Source of the DNA: Brachybacterium sp. P6-10-X1
GTDB taxonomy: Bacteria; Actinomycetota; Actinomycetes; Actinomycetales; Dermabacteraceae
Assembly (NCBI RefSeq): GCF_001969445.1
Contig: NZ_CP017297.1
Coordinates: 4,030,001 to 4,094,000 of the forward strand
Direction of reading: 5' to 3'
Length of the DNA: 64,000 bases
Part shown: piece by piece, positions 8,953-17,999 of the stretch
Layout of the letters: every line of letters starts with the position of its first letter
Position numbering within the stretch: the stretch's first letter is position 1
The notes under the pieces: generated by a model
What the model was told of the DNA's origin: nothing
Seen by the model: the letters and a program-made list of their open reading frames with translations, nothing else
Database searches by the model: none
Made by a program: the position numbers and the translations under genes

Positions 8953-9681
8953 TCAGGAGGCGTCGGCGGCGCGCAGCACGTAGCCGATGCCGCGCTTGGT
9001 GTGGATCATCGGGTCGCCGATGACGTCGATCTTGCGGCGCAGGTAGGAGATGTAGGACTCGACGATGCCGACCTCGCCGGACCAGTCGTAGTCCCACACG
9101 TGGTCGAGGATCTGCGTCTTGGACACGACGCGGCCCGCGTTGAGCATGAGGTAGCGCAGGAGCTTGAACTCGGTGGGGGACAGCTCGATGGTGACGTCGG
9201 CCCGGTAGACCTCGTGGGAATCCTCGTCCAGGCGGAGGTCCCCGACCACCAGGGAGCTGTCGATCGTCGCGTCGTGGCCGCCGTGGGTGCGGCGCAGCAC
9301 CGCGCGGATGCGGGCGACGACCTCCTCCAGACTGAACGGCTTGGTGACGTAGTCGTCCCCGCCGACGGTGAGCCCTGCCACCTTGTCCTGGGTCTCGTCC
9401 TTCGCCGTCAGGAACAGGATGGGGTACTGCTCGCCGCGGTCGCGCAGGCGTCGGGTGACGGTGAAGCCGTCCATGTCCGGCAGCATCACGTCGAGGACGA
9501 CGAGATCGGGCTGGTGCTCGGTGGCCTCGCGGATCGCCTCGTTGCCGGTGGAGGCGGTGAACACCTCGAAGCCGGCGAAACGCAGGGATGTCGCGAGGAG
9601 GTCGCGGATGTTCGGCTCATCGTCCACGACGAGCAGTCGGGCCTCGAAATCCTGGTCTTCGGTCGTGGCAGTCGTAGTCAT
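8953..9681 (-). CDS. OmpR-family response regulator
   Basis: A 242-residue regulator with a receiver domain (D20/D21, phospho-acceptor D64 in VVLDVMLPD, lysine in DYVTKPFS) and a C-terminal winged-helix DNA-binding domain (SPTEFKLLRYLM, ILDHVWDYDW, SYISYLRRKID, TKRGIGYVLR). It is the partner of the histidine kinase immediately downstream on the same strand. The sequence is closest in feel to the TcrX/TrcR/MprA group, but the target genes cannot be told. The start is the ATG of MTTTATTEDQ; a second run of residues before the receiver fold is short and unstructured. Confidence 0.94.
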   Translation of the reverse strand: MTTTATTEDQDFEARLLVVDDEPNIRDLLATSLRFAGFEVFTASTGNEAIREATEHQPDLVVLDVMLPDMDGFTVTRRLRDRGEQYPILFLTAKDETQDKVAGLTVGGDDYVTKPFSLEEVVARIRAVLRRTHGGHDATIDSSLVVGDLRLDEDSHEVYRADVTIELSPTEFKLLRYLMLNAGRVVSKTQILDHVWDYDWSGEVGIVESYISYLRRKIDVIGDPMIHTKRGIGYVLRAADAS

Positions 9682-9735
9682 GGCTCCACGGTGCTCCTGA
9701 TTCGTGAGAATCGGCTGAATGCTGACTGGGCGGAA

Positions 9736-10245
9736 TCAGCGGGCCGCGCGCTGGATCTTCTCCTGCTGCTTGCGCAGCTTGCGGATCGTCCAGCTCATCT
9801 GGATCATCCGCACCGAGCCGACCAGGGCCATGACCAGTGCGCCGGCGATGGCCGCGAGCAGCATTGCCACGCCCAGGGGCAGCTCGAAGCTCGCGCCGAA
9901 GTAGTCGAAGCTCGCCGGAGCGCTGTTCTGGATCACGAAGATCAGCAGGAGCACCAGCACGATCGCACCGAGGATCAGGGAGATCCAGATCCCGGCCGTC
10001 CGGCCGCCGCCGGAGGAGACGGGCTCCACGGGCTCGGGCTGTTTCGTCCGCTGCGCCGGCCGTTCGGCGGTGCCCGTGCCGTCCCCGGGGTCGGCGGCGC
10101 GGCGACCCCGTGCCGGCTCGGCGGGGCCGTCCGTCCCTGCCGGTGCCTCGCGAGCGTGATCCCGCCCGGTGGCGCCGTCGGCATCTGCGCCGTCCGCGGG
10201 CGTGCGGTCTGTGGGACGGTCCGGGGTCTCGGGTCCGGTGCTCAT
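9736..10245 (-). CDS. LapA (DUF1049) domain membrane protein
   Basis: A 169-residue protein. Residues 1-80 are a charged Pro/Asp/Arg-rich cytoplasmic stretch without predicted fold. Two closely spaced transmembrane helices follow (about 86-106 and 122-145), with the family motif FVIQNSAPASFDYFGASFELPLGVAMLL between them, and then a basic coiled tail (IRKLRKQQEKIQRAAR). LapA-domain proteins work in cell-envelope or lipopolysaccharide assembly in Gram-negatives; their actinobacterial role is unclear. It sits just upstream of the response regulator gene on the same strand. The ATG at 10245 was chosen because the frame above it has no sign of selection. Confidence 0.8.
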   Translation of the reverse strand: MSTGPETPDRPTDRTPADGADADGATGRDHAREAPAGTDGPAEPARGRRAADPGDGTGTAERPAQRTKQPEPVEPVSSGGGRTAGIWISLILGAIVLVLLLIFVIQNSAPASFDYFGASFELPLGVAMLLAAIAGALVMALVGSVRMIQMSWTIRKLRKQQEKIQRAAR

Positions 10246-10435
10246 GGTCGCTCCTCGAATTCGGGTGCCGGGATGTCTCCCGTGCGGCCGACGGGGGAAG
10301 GCGGCCGCTGAGCACACTGTAACGATTCGGGGAACGCGCAGGCCGCAGGGACCCCGTGTGCCAGCGGTGTGGAAGCACCCGCCGACCCTCCCCAGGAGGC
10401 CGAGCTTCCCGCGCGGGGTGGCACCGCCCGAGGCG

Positions 10436-12091
10436 TCAGCTCCCCTCGTGCGCGGTCTCCGGCTCGTCGGCGTCCACGATCGTGTAGGCGTAGCCCTGCT
10501 CCGCCAGGAAGCGCTGGCGATGGGCCGCATAGTCCTGGTCCTGGGTGTCTCGCATGACCACGGTGTAGAAGTGCGCGGACCGCCCGTCGGCCTTCGGACG
10601 CAGCAGGCGGCCCAGGCGCTGCGCCTCCTCCTGCCGAGACCCGAAGGCACCGCTGACCTGCACCGCGACCGAGGCCTCCGGGAGGTCGACCGAGAAGTTC
10701 GCGACCTTGGAGACCACCAGTCGCGTCAGCTCCCCGCTCCGGAAGGCCGCGAACAGCTCCTGGCGGCGCCGGACCGGCGTCCGGCCGGTGACGAGCTCGG
10801 CGTCCAGCTGGTCGGCGATCTCCTCGAGCTGGTCGAGGTACTGGCCGATCACCAGCATCGGTTCGCCCCGATGCCCGGCGGCGATGCGCTGGACCACGTC
10901 GATCTTGGCCGGATGCGCGGCGCCGAGCCGGGGTCGGTCCCCGACGTCGGCCATCGCATAGGCCATGCGGTCCGCCGACGGCATCGCGACCCGGACCTCG
11001 GTGCAGTCGGCCGGGGCGATGTAGCCCTGACCCTCGATGTCCTTCCACGGGGCGTCATAGCGCTTGGGCCCGATCAGCGAGAACACCTCACCCTCGCGGC
11101 CGTCCTCGCGCACCAGGGTCGCGGTCAGGCCCAGACGGCGCCGAGCCTGCAGATCCGCGGTCATGCGGAAGACGGGAGCCGGCAGCAGGTGGACCTCGTC
11201 GTAGACGATCAGGCCCCAGTCCCGGGCGCTCATCAGCTCCAGATGCGGATGGACGCCCTTCCGCTTCGTCGTCAGCACCTGATAGGTCGCGATCGTGATC
11301 GGTCGGACCTCCTTGGTCGCCCCGGAGTACTCGCCGATCTCGTCCTCGGTCAGTGTGGTCCGGGCCAGCAGCTCGTCCTTCCACTGGCGGGCCGAGACCG
11401 TCGAGGTCACCAGGATCAGCGTGGTGCGGCCCATCGCCGCCATCGCCCCGGCCCCGACCAGAGTCTTGCCCGCCCCGCAGGGGAGGACGACCACGCCGCT
11501 GCCGCCGTGGCGGAAGCTGTCGACCGCCTCGGCCTGGTACGGCCGCAGCGACCAGTCCTCCTCGCGCAGGGCGATGGCGTGGGACTCGCCGTCGACGTAG
11601 CCGGCCAGGTCCTCGGCGGGCCACCCCAGCTTCAGCAGCGCCTGCTTGAGGGCGCCCCGTGCGGAGGGGTGGACGATCACGGTCTCCTCGTCGATCCGCT
11701 CGCCCAGCATCCCCTGGATGCGGCGGGCCCGGGAGACCTCCTCGAGCACGGCCCGGTCCAGGGCGTGCAGGACCAGACCGTGGGCGGGGTCGGCCAGCAG
11801 CTGCAGCCGCCCGTAGCGGTCCATCGTGTCCGCCACGTCGATCAGCAGCGCATGGGGGACCGGGTAGCGCGAATGGTCCACGAGCGCGGCCACCACGGAC
11901 TCGGCGTCGTAGCCCGCGGCGCGCGCGTTCCACAGGCCCAGATCCGTGATCCGATAGGTGTGGACGTGCTCCGGCGCCCGCTCCAGCTCCGCGAAGGCGG
12001 CGATCGCGGCGCGGGCGGCCTGCCCCCGAGGGTGGGCGACCTCGAGCAGGAGGGACTTGTCGCTCTGGACGATGAGGGGACCGTCGGTCAT
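10436..12091 (-). CDS. XPB/Ssl2-type DNA repair helicase
   Basis: A 551-residue superfamily 2 helicase of the bacterial XPB group, a 3'-5' ATP-dependent DNA helicase likely used in DNA repair. It has an N-terminal damage-recognition-like domain (about 1-170), Walker A VVLPCGAGKTLVG, motif Ia/Ic LVTSTVSARQW, the Walker B box DEVH in LIVYDEVHLLPA, motif III GLTATLVREDG, and the C-terminal helicase domain with LVVSKVANFSVDLPEA and motif VI QRLGRLLRPK. Length is normal for actinobacterial members. A second gene for a protein with an XPB-like C-terminal domain lies at 15593-17755. Confidence 0.93.
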   Translation of the reverse strand: MTDGPLIVQSDKSLLLEVAHPRGQAARAAIAAFAELERAPEHVHTYRITDLGLWNARAAGYDAESVVAALVDHSRYPVPHALLIDVADTMDRYGRLQLLADPAHGLVLHALDRAVLEEVSRARRIQGMLGERIDEETVIVHPSARGALKQALLKLGWPAEDLAGYVDGESHAIALREEDWSLRPYQAEAVDSFRHGGSGVVVLPCGAGKTLVGAGAMAAMGRTTLILVTSTVSARQWKDELLARTTLTEDEIGEYSGATKEVRPITIATYQVLTTKRKGVHPHLELMSARDWGLIVYDEVHLLPAPVFRMTADLQARRRLGLTATLVREDGREGEVFSLIGPKRYDAPWKDIEGQGYIAPADCTEVRVAMPSADRMAYAMADVGDRPRLGAAHPAKIDVVQRIAAGHRGEPMLVIGQYLDQLEEIADQLDAELVTGRTPVRRRQELFAAFRSGELTRLVVSKVANFSVDLPEASVAVQVSGAFGSRQEEAQRLGRLLRPKADGRSAHFYTVVMRDTQDQDYAAHRQRFLAEQGYAYTIVDADEPETAHEGS

Positions 12092-12146
12092 CGGATCAGA
12101 CTACGCGGGGGCCGACGCCGCGGGGCGGGCGGGCGATCCGCCTCGC

Positions 12147-13136
12147 TCAGCCGCGGGCGGGCTCCGGCAGCTCCCTGCCGCTCAGCCGCTCGTACATCCC
12201 GATGTAGGCCAGCACCATGAACGGCACGAGGACGATGACGGAGATCACGATCATGCCCGCGATCGAGCCGATCACGGCGAGCGCCAGGACCATCACGATC
12301 GAGGTCCCGAGGTTGTTCTTGACCAGCGAGAAGCTCTCCTTGATCGCCTCGCCGGGGGAGGCGCCGCGCACCGCCGCAGGCACCGCGTACATCAGCACCA
12401 CGGAGGCGATGATCCCGGGGATGTAGAGCAGGAGGAATCCGACGGCCGTGATCACCAGGACGAGCAGCGCCGTGAGGATGATCCGCATCGGACCGATCAT
12501 CGCCTGGCCGATGCTCGGACGCCCTCCCTCGAGGATCACGCCGGCCGCGCGGGCGGACCCCGACTGCCACAGCAGGTTGAGCGGAATGCACAGCAGCGAC
12601 GCGGCGAGGATGATCCCGTACAGGGTCAGCAGGGCTCCGATCGGCGGGTCATCGGAGCTCGCGGTCGCCTCCATCTGCGGGATCGTGAGCACGAAGCCGA
12701 GGACGGACCCGCCGGCGATCAGCACGAACATCACGACGCTGTAGATCAGTCCGGCGATGATGAACGCGGCGGGGTTGCGCAGCAGCGAGTTCCCGGCGAA
12801 CTTCAGCGCGGCGCCGAGATCGGAGGCGAGGTCCGTGCCCGGCGGCGGGCCGGCGGCGGGCGAGGCGGCCGGCGCCTGCTGACCCCACGCGTCCCTCCCG
12901 ACCGGGGCCGGAGCGTTCCCCGCCCCGTAGCCCGCGGAGGGAGACGGCTGGCCGTACGGCCCGGCGGGGGACGGCTGGCCGAACTGACCACCAGGTGCCG
13001 GCTGGCCGTACTGGTCCGCAGGGGAGGGCTGGCCGTAGGCGCCGGGCTGCGCCGGCGACGGCTGGCCGTACGGGTCGGAACCCGGTGCGGGCGATGGCTG
13101 GCCGTACGGATCGTGTGGGGGCGGGGGAACAGTCAT
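12147..13136 (-). CDS. Multipass membrane protein with YGQPSP repeats
   Basis: A 329-residue protein of unknown function. The N-terminal 100 residues are a cytoplasmic Pro/Gly/Gln/Tyr-rich tract with about six imperfect copies of a (D/G)PYGQPSPA-type motif. The rest has about six transmembrane helices (from residue 118 to 315) with amphipathic loops such as SARAAGVILEGGRPSIGQAM. This layout is common among actinobacterial membrane proteins placed near envelope genes. It is divergent from gnd and shares a 366-bp intergenic region with it. Confidence 0.8.
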   Translation of the reverse strand: MTVPPPPHDPYGQPSPAPGSDPYGQPSPAQPGAYGQPSPADQYGQPAPGGQFGQPSPAGPYGQPSPSAGYGAGNAPAPVGRDAWGQQAPAASPAAGPPPGTDLASDLGAALKFAGNSLLRNPAAFIIAGLIYSVVMFVLIAGGSVLGFVLTIPQMEATASSDDPPIGALLTLYGIILAASLLCIPLNLLWQSGSARAAGVILEGGRPSIGQAMIGPMRIILTALLVLVITAVGFLLLYIPGIIASVVLMYAVPAAVRGASPGEAIKESFSLVKNNLGTSIVMVLALAVIGSIAGMIVISVIVLVPFMVLAYIGMYERLSGRELPEPARG

Positions 13137-13502
13137 CAGGTGGTTCTACTCTCGCGAGGGCGGGCCGTGCTCGGCGACGCGACGACGACGGTCAAGGGCC
13201 CGGCAGGGACGGCTGCACCGTCCCGACGGGGACGGCACCACGGTACGTGCCCGGGGCCCGGAGTCGCACCCGACCCGGGGCGACGATGCCGTCCGGGGCC
13301 CGGGACCTTCGTCGGCAGGGTCGGGGAGGCCGACCATCGCCACCCGCCGCCGCGTCGGCGCACGGCAAGGACCGGCACGCCCCGTCGCCGCAGGCGCGAC
13401 TTCCCTAGAATGGCCATGATGGTCCGGGACCCCGCCCTCGGCCGACCTGCTCGGTCCGGCGGTCCGACCCGGCTCGACAGTCACCCGACCTGAGGAGAAC
13501 CC
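13137..13502. other. Divergent intergenic region upstream of gnd
   Basis: 366 bases without a convincing gene on either strand, between two divergent starts. It must hold promoters for both. On the plus strand TAGAAT (13406-13411) is a good -10 hexamer about 95 bases before the gnd ATG, but I see no clear -35 at the right distance. A strong ribosome binding site, GAGGAG (13492-13497), precedes the gnd ATG at 13503. A GC-rich palindromic patch around 13250-13265 has no assigned role. Confidence 0.4.
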
Positions 13503-14966
13503 ATGGCTAGCTTCGCTCCGTCCCCCGCCGATGTCGCGGACATCGGCGTCACCGGAATGGCGGTGATGGGCTCCAATCTGGCCCGGAACCTCGCCCGCAA
13601 CGGCTACAAGGTCGCCCTCCACAACCGCAGCGTCGGCAAGACCGAGACGGTCATCGCGGAGCACGGCGGCGACGGCGAGTTCTACCCCTCGGAGTCCATG
13701 GAGGACTTCGTCGCCTCGCTGCAGAAGCCGCGCGTCGCGATCATCATGGTCAAGGCCGGAGGGCCCACCGACGCCGTGATCGAGGAGCTGTCCTCCCTCA
13801 TGGAGGAGGGTGACATCATCGTCGACGCCGGCAACGCGCTGTTCACCGACACCCGTCGCCGCGAGGCCGCGCTGCGCGAGAAGGGCCAGCACTTCGTCGG
13901 CGCCGGCGTCTCCGGCGGCGAGGAGGGCGCGCTGAACGGCCCCTCGATCATGCCCGGCGGGACCAAGGAGTCCTACGACCGCCTCGGCCCGATGTTCGAG
14001 ACGATCTCCGCGAAGGCCGAGGACGGCGCCCCGTGCTGCGTGCACGTCGGCTCCGACGGCGCGGGTCATTTCGTCAAGATGGTCCATAACGGCATCGAGT
14101 ACGCCGACATGCAGGTCATCTCCGAGGCCTACGACATGATGTCCAAGGCGCTCGGCATGGACGCCTCCGCCATCGGCGACGTGTTCGACGAGTGGAACAA
14201 GGGCGATCTGGAGTCCTTCCTCATCGAGATCACCGCCACCGTGCTCCACCACAAGGACGCCACCACCGGCGAGCCCTTCGTCGACGTGGTCCTCGACCAG
14301 GCCGCCCAGAAGGGCACCGGCGCCTGGACCGTGAAGACCGCGCTGGATCTCGGCGTGCCGGTCACCGGCATCGCCGAGGCGACCTTCGCCCGATCCATCT
14401 CCGGCGGCACCCCGCAGCGGGAGGCCGCCCGCGGTGTCCTGCCCGGCGAGGAGCAGGAGCTCGAGATCGCCGACCCCGCGCAGTTCATCGACGATCTCCA
14501 GAAGGCGCTGTACGCGGCGAAGCTGGTCTCCTATTCGCAGGGCTTCGACGAGATCGCGGCCGGTGCCGAGGAGTTCGGCTGGGACATCGACCTCGGCGAC
14601 ATGGCGAAGATCTGGCGCGAGGGCTGCATCATCCGCGCCCGCTTCCTCGACCGCATCACCGAGGCCTACACGCGCGATCCGAAGCTCTCGCTGCTGCTGA
14701 GCGACGAATACTTCACCACCGAGATCGCCAAGTGCATCCCGGCGTGGCGTCGTGTGGTGGCCTTCGCGGCCTCCAGCGGCTACCCGGTCCCCGTGTTCGC
14801 CTCCACCCTGTCCTACTACGACTCGGTCCGTGCCGAGCGCCTCCCGGCCGCCCTGGTCCAGGCCCAGCGCGACTACTTCGGCGCCCACACCTACCAGCGC
14901 GTCGACGTCGAGGGCACCTTCCACGTGGAGTGGTCCGAGGATCGTCGCGAGACCAAGCAGGACTGA
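13503..14966 (+). CDS. gnd: 6-phosphogluconate dehydrogenase, decarboxylating
   Basis: A 487-residue enzyme that oxidises and decarboxylates 6-phosphogluconate to ribulose 5-phosphate in the pentose phosphate pathway, giving NADPH. The dinucleotide motif GVTGMAVMGSNLARN with HNRSVGKT fits NADP. The substrate-site signature GVSGGEEGALNGPSIMPGG and the catalytic lysine segment GHFVKMVHNGIEYADMQ are present, as are QKGTGAWT and the C-terminal tail with FSTLSYYD-like FASTLSYYDSVR. Length is that of the long (dimeric) class. It is monocistronic with a GAGGAG ribosome site, and ends before a strong bidirectional terminator. Confidence 0.97.
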   Translation: MASFAPSPADVADIGVTGMAVMGSNLARNLARNGYKVALHNRSVGKTETVIAEHGGDGEFYPSESMEDFVASLQKPRVAIIMVKAGGPTDAVIEELSSLMEEGDIIVDAGNALFTDTRRREAALREKGQHFVGAGVSGGEEGALNGPSIMPGGTKESYDRLGPMFETISAKAEDGAPCCVHVGSDGAGHFVKMVHNGIEYADMQVISEAYDMMSKALGMDASAIGDVFDEWNKGDLESFLIEITATVLHHKDATTGEPFVDVVLDQAAQKGTGAWTVKTALDLGVPVTGIAEATFARSISGGTPQREAARGVLPGEEQELEIADPAQFIDDLQKALYAAKLVSYSQGFDEIAAGAEEFGWDIDLGDMAKIWREGCIIRARFLDRITEAYTRDPKLSLLLSDEYFTTEIAKCIPAWRRVVAFAASSGYPVPVFASTLSYYDSVRAERLPAALVQAQRDYFGAHTYQRVDVEGTFHVEWSEDRRETKQD

Positions 14967-15047
14967 CCGTGTCCGGGGCCGCCCAGCGCGGGTGGCCCCG
15001 GAACCACGCTCGGGAGGTGGACGTCGCTCCGCCCGCCCCGGACATGC

Positions 15048-15079
15048 GGAAGGCCCGGACCATCAGGTCCGGGCCTTCC
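15048..15079. terminator. Bidirectional intrinsic terminator
   Basis: A perfect 14-bp inverted repeat (GGAAGGCCCGGACC / GGTCCGGGCCTTCC) around the loop ATCA lies between the convergent gnd and small membrane-protein genes. There is no long U tract on either side, as is usual for high-GC actinobacteria. Confidence 0.8.
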
Positions 15080-15099
15080 CGTCGTGCGCTGCGCGAGCG

Positions 15100-15432
15100 T
15101 CAGTACGTCTGCATGTTCGCGGTGAACGCTCCCGAGAGGAGCGCCAGCACGATGAGGATGATGTAGAGGATCCAGCCGATCGCGAAGATGATCCAGCCCC
15201 ACTTGTAGAGCTTGTTCGCCAGCGGGAGGTCGGTGTCGGCCTTCACGAGACCCATGATCGCGAGCACCAGCGTGATGAGGTTGCCGCCGCAGAGGAACGA
15301 CACGACGATCTGCACGATCCACTTGGTCTTGGACACCGGCTGGTTGCCGCCGAAGCCTCCGGCCTGCCCGCCGACGCCGCCGCCGGGGGCGTTGAAGTTG
15401 CCGCCGGGGGCGTTGGGGTTCATGTCGGTCAT
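15100..15432 (-). CDS. Small membrane protein with Gly/Asn-rich N terminus
   Basis: A 110-residue protein with a Gly/Asn/Pro-rich cytoplasmic head (about 1-32) and two to three transmembrane segments: WIVQIVVSFLCGGNLITLVLAIMGLV and a second pair after KLYKWGWIIFAIGWILYIILIVLALL. The layout resembles small DUF4190-like or TM2-like actinobacterial proteins, but I cannot assign a family. A ribosome site GGAGG lies close before the ATG on the minus strand. It ends at the bidirectional terminator shared with gnd. Confidence 0.75.
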   Translation of the reverse strand: MTDMNPNAPGGNFNAPGGGVGGQAGGFGGNQPVSKTKWIVQIVVSFLCGGNLITLVLAIMGLVKADTDLPLANKLYKWGWIIFAIGWILYIILIVLALLSGAFTANMQTY

Positions 15433-15592
15433 GGTGATTCCCTCCGAAAGTCCTGCGGGTCTGTTCCCCTGGGTGCTGTCGACGCCGCAGGAGTGACCCG
15501 CGCGACGTCGGGGACAGCATAGCCAGAGGTCCCCGTGGCTGCGCCATGGGGAGGACTCCCCATGGCGTGTCGTCGGCCGGTCACGGCTCCCG

Positions 15593-17755
15593 CTATCCCA
15601 GCGTCACCCGGTGGACGAGCACCGTGAACTCCTCGTCGTGGCCGCGCTCGCGGGCGCGCAGGCGCCCGCCCTCGAGGGAGAGGGGCCGCACCTGCTTGAC
15701 GATCACGCCGCCGCGGCCGTCGACGATCCCGAGCGGCAGCTCGCCCTCGTGGGCGATCGCGTCCAGCAGGCGATCGGTCACCGACAGATCGGTCGCGCCC
15801 TCCTCCGCCGCCCGGATCCGGGCCACGGCCTCGGGGGCCGGGACGCGCAGCTCGGGGCCGTCGACGGTGACGAGGTCGGGGTCGACGGGCCCACCGGGCA
15901 GCGAGTGCGCGAGCTCGGGCCCGGCCGGGCGCCCGTCGGGCCCGACGGCCTGCGGGGAGAGCCCGGCCTGCCGGGCCACCTGGAGGGCGAAACCGGGATC
16001 GGAGAGGGTCACCGCGACCGTCGGGGCCAGGCGGTGCACTGCCAGGGCCGACGCTTCGGGGGCCACCTGCAGCAGGTCCAGCACCTCCGGTTCCGCGGTG
16101 AGCACGGTGGTGGCTCGCGAGACCTGCACCCGACCGTGGCGACGCTGCTCGTCGCGCAGCAGATAGGTCAGCGCCTGCGGGACGGGGGAGCGGGAGGCGT
16201 CCTCGAGCAGGACCAGCAGTGCCTCGGCGTCGCGCCCGGCCCCCAGCGCCCGGCGCACCGAGGTGGTGCTGAAGCGCAGCGTGAGGGCACCGCCGCGGGA
16301 GACCACCTCGGCCCAGTCCAGCAGCGGCAGCAGGCGCTCGGCCGGACGGCCGGGGACCACGGCCGTGAGGTCCGCATCCAGCAGCACCTCGTCGACCGGG
16401 ACCGGGGCCGCGGCCCGCAGCGCCCCCGCGAGCCGGGCGTCGGCCTCGGTGACGTCCTCGTCGAGGGCGAGCACGAGCTCCTGCCCGAGCACGGTCAGGG
16501 CTCCGCCGTCGAGCACCCCGAGCGCCTCGCCCTCGGTCAGCAGCGCCGCCGTCTCCTCCTCGATCACGTCGGCCGGGACCAGCGGGAAGGCCCAGGCCAG
16601 ACAGAGCCCCAGGGAATCGGCCGTGGCATGGACGCCCGGGCAGGTCCGCAGGGTGCGCAGCAGGCTTCCCCGGCGGGTGCGCACCCCGTCGCGCCGGGTC
16701 AGGTCCGACAGCAGGGCGCGGCCGGTGCCCGAGGAGTCCGGGGTGCCGACGACCGCGGCGAGGTGGTGCCCGTGGACCCAGGCGAGCACGAGCTCCGTCC
16801 ACCGCTGCTCGGGGGCCTGGACGCGGTGGGCGTCCCAGTCGCGCGTGGGATGCCATTCCTGGCCGTCGTGGCCGATCAGCCCGGCCTGCCAGGCCGACTG
16901 CAGCACGGTCGCGACGGTGAGCACGGGAGCTCCGGCACGATCGGCGAGGCGCCGCAGGTCCCGCTGGGGGATCCCGCCGCGACGCAGCACCCCGGGAGGG
17001 TCCTCGTCGAAGCCGCGGACCGTGCTCAGCAGACGCAGCGCCTCGAAGGCCTGCTCGACGGCCTGGGCGGACCGTGATCCGGCGATCCGCTCGGTGACCT
17101 CCGGCCCGTCCGGCACGGGGCGCCGGGCGGCATGGGAGCGGCGCACGCGTCCACCGCGCAGCGCCAGATGGATGCTGCGGGGGATGTGCAGCGTGCCGTC
17201 CTCACCGGTCACGACGATGCCGACCTCCCGCAGCTCCTTCGCGAGCCGCCCGTGGCCCTCGACGGTCGCGGGCCCCCAGGCCAGAGTCTCCAGAACGTCC
17301 GGCATCGACGCGCGGGCGGCGGCCACCCGGCGTTCGGCGACCTCTGCCGAGGGGTCGTCGGCCGAGGCGGGGGCGAGGCCGGCCGGGGTGCGCAGCCCCT
17401 CGCGCAGGGGCCGGATCAGGTGCAGCTCGTCCTCACCCCACACCAGGGCGAGAGTGGTCAGCCGTTCGAGGGCGGGGGAGATCGTCGCAGGGTCAGAGGA
17501 GACCGACTCGGCCAGGGCGGACGGCGCCGTGCCGTCCTCGAGCACGGCGAGGGCTTCGACGAGGTGGAGCTCCGGCAGCCGCAGCGCCCCGAGGGCGCGA
17601 CGGGCGGAGGTGGCGCCGGCGGCCCGGGCCGCGAGCGGACCGAGCCCCTTGGGAAGCGGCGAGGCGAGGTCCGGCCGGGCGACGAGCAGCGCCTCCAGGC
17701 GATCGTCGCCGAACCGTCGCAGGGAGTCCGCGAGGGACCGGATCACAGCGCTCAT
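15593..17755 (-). CDS. Helicase C-terminal domain (Helicase_C_3) protein
   Basis: A 720-residue protein. The C-terminal third carries the XPB/Ssl2-like Helicase_C_3 domain, with the diagnostic segment LLDADLTAVVPGRPAERLLPLL followed by LTLRFSTTSVRRAL. The N-terminal two thirds are helical and winged-helix-like, without a Walker A motif, so it is not a helicase by itself. Such proteins accompany XPB helicase in actinobacteria and may act with it in DNA repair; the XPB gene is 3.5 kb away on the same strand. The ATG at 17755 (MSAVIRSLADSL) is preferred; an ATG further up would run into the tRNA gene. Confidence 0.82.
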   Translation of the reverse strand: MSAVIRSLADSLRRFGDDRLEALLVARPDLASPLPKGLGPLAARAAGATSARRALGALRLPELHLVEALAVLEDGTAPSALAESVSSDPATISPALERLTTLALVWGEDELHLIRPLREGLRTPAGLAPASADDPSAEVAERRVAAARASMPDVLETLAWGPATVEGHGRLAKELREVGIVVTGEDGTLHIPRSIHLALRGGRVRRSHAARRPVPDGPEVTERIAGSRSAQAVEQAFEALRLLSTVRGFDEDPPGVLRRGGIPQRDLRRLADRAGAPVLTVATVLQSAWQAGLIGHDGQEWHPTRDWDAHRVQAPEQRWTELVLAWVHGHHLAAVVGTPDSSGTGRALLSDLTRRDGVRTRRGSLLRTLRTCPGVHATADSLGLCLAWAFPLVPADVIEEETAALLTEGEALGVLDGGALTVLGQELVLALDEDVTEADARLAGALRAAAPVPVDEVLLDADLTAVVPGRPAERLLPLLDWAEVVSRGGALTLRFSTTSVRRALGAGRDAEALLVLLEDASRSPVPQALTYLLRDEQRRHGRVQVSRATTVLTAEPEVLDLLQVAPEASALAVHRLAPTVAVTLSDPGFALQVARQAGLSPQAVGPDGRPAGPELAHSLPGGPVDPDLVTVDGPELRVPAPEAVARIRAAEEGATDLSVTDRLLDAIAHEGELPLGIVDGRGGVIVKQVRPLSLEGGRLRARERGHDEEFTVLVHRVTLG

Positions 17756-17801
17756 GATGATTCCAGCATAAAGTGACGATGCTGCCGGACACCACGGCGT
17801 C

Positions 17802-17875
17802 GCCCCCATAGCCCAATCGGCAGAGGCGGCCGACTTAAAATCGGCGCAGTGCGGGTTCGAGTCCCGCTGGGGGCA
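17802..17875 (+). tRNA. tRNA with UAA anticodon (Leu-like, short variable loop)
   Basis: 74 bases fold as a complete cloverleaf: a 7-bp acceptor stem GCCCCCA/TGGGGGC, a D arm with 3-bp stem GCC/GGC, a 5-bp anticodon stem GCCGA/TCGGC with loop CTTAAAA, and a T stem GCGGG/CCCGC with loop TTCGAGT. The anticodon is TAA (17836-17838), reading UUA leucine codons, and the discriminator base is A. CCA is not encoded. The variable region is only five bases (GCAGT), whereas normal bacterial leucine tRNAs have a long variable arm; the D arm does look like a leucine tRNA. Identity as tRNA-Leu therefore rests on the anticodon and D arm only. Confidence 0.85.
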
Positions 17876-17999
17876 CGGAAGAATCGTTGTGCACCCACGA
17901 CGGCCAGGCCCACGACATCAGGCAGGACGGGGCCCGGTGCCCCGCGCCTCCGGGCCGATCCCCGCGCCTCCGGGCCGATCGTCACGGATCCGGGCCACA

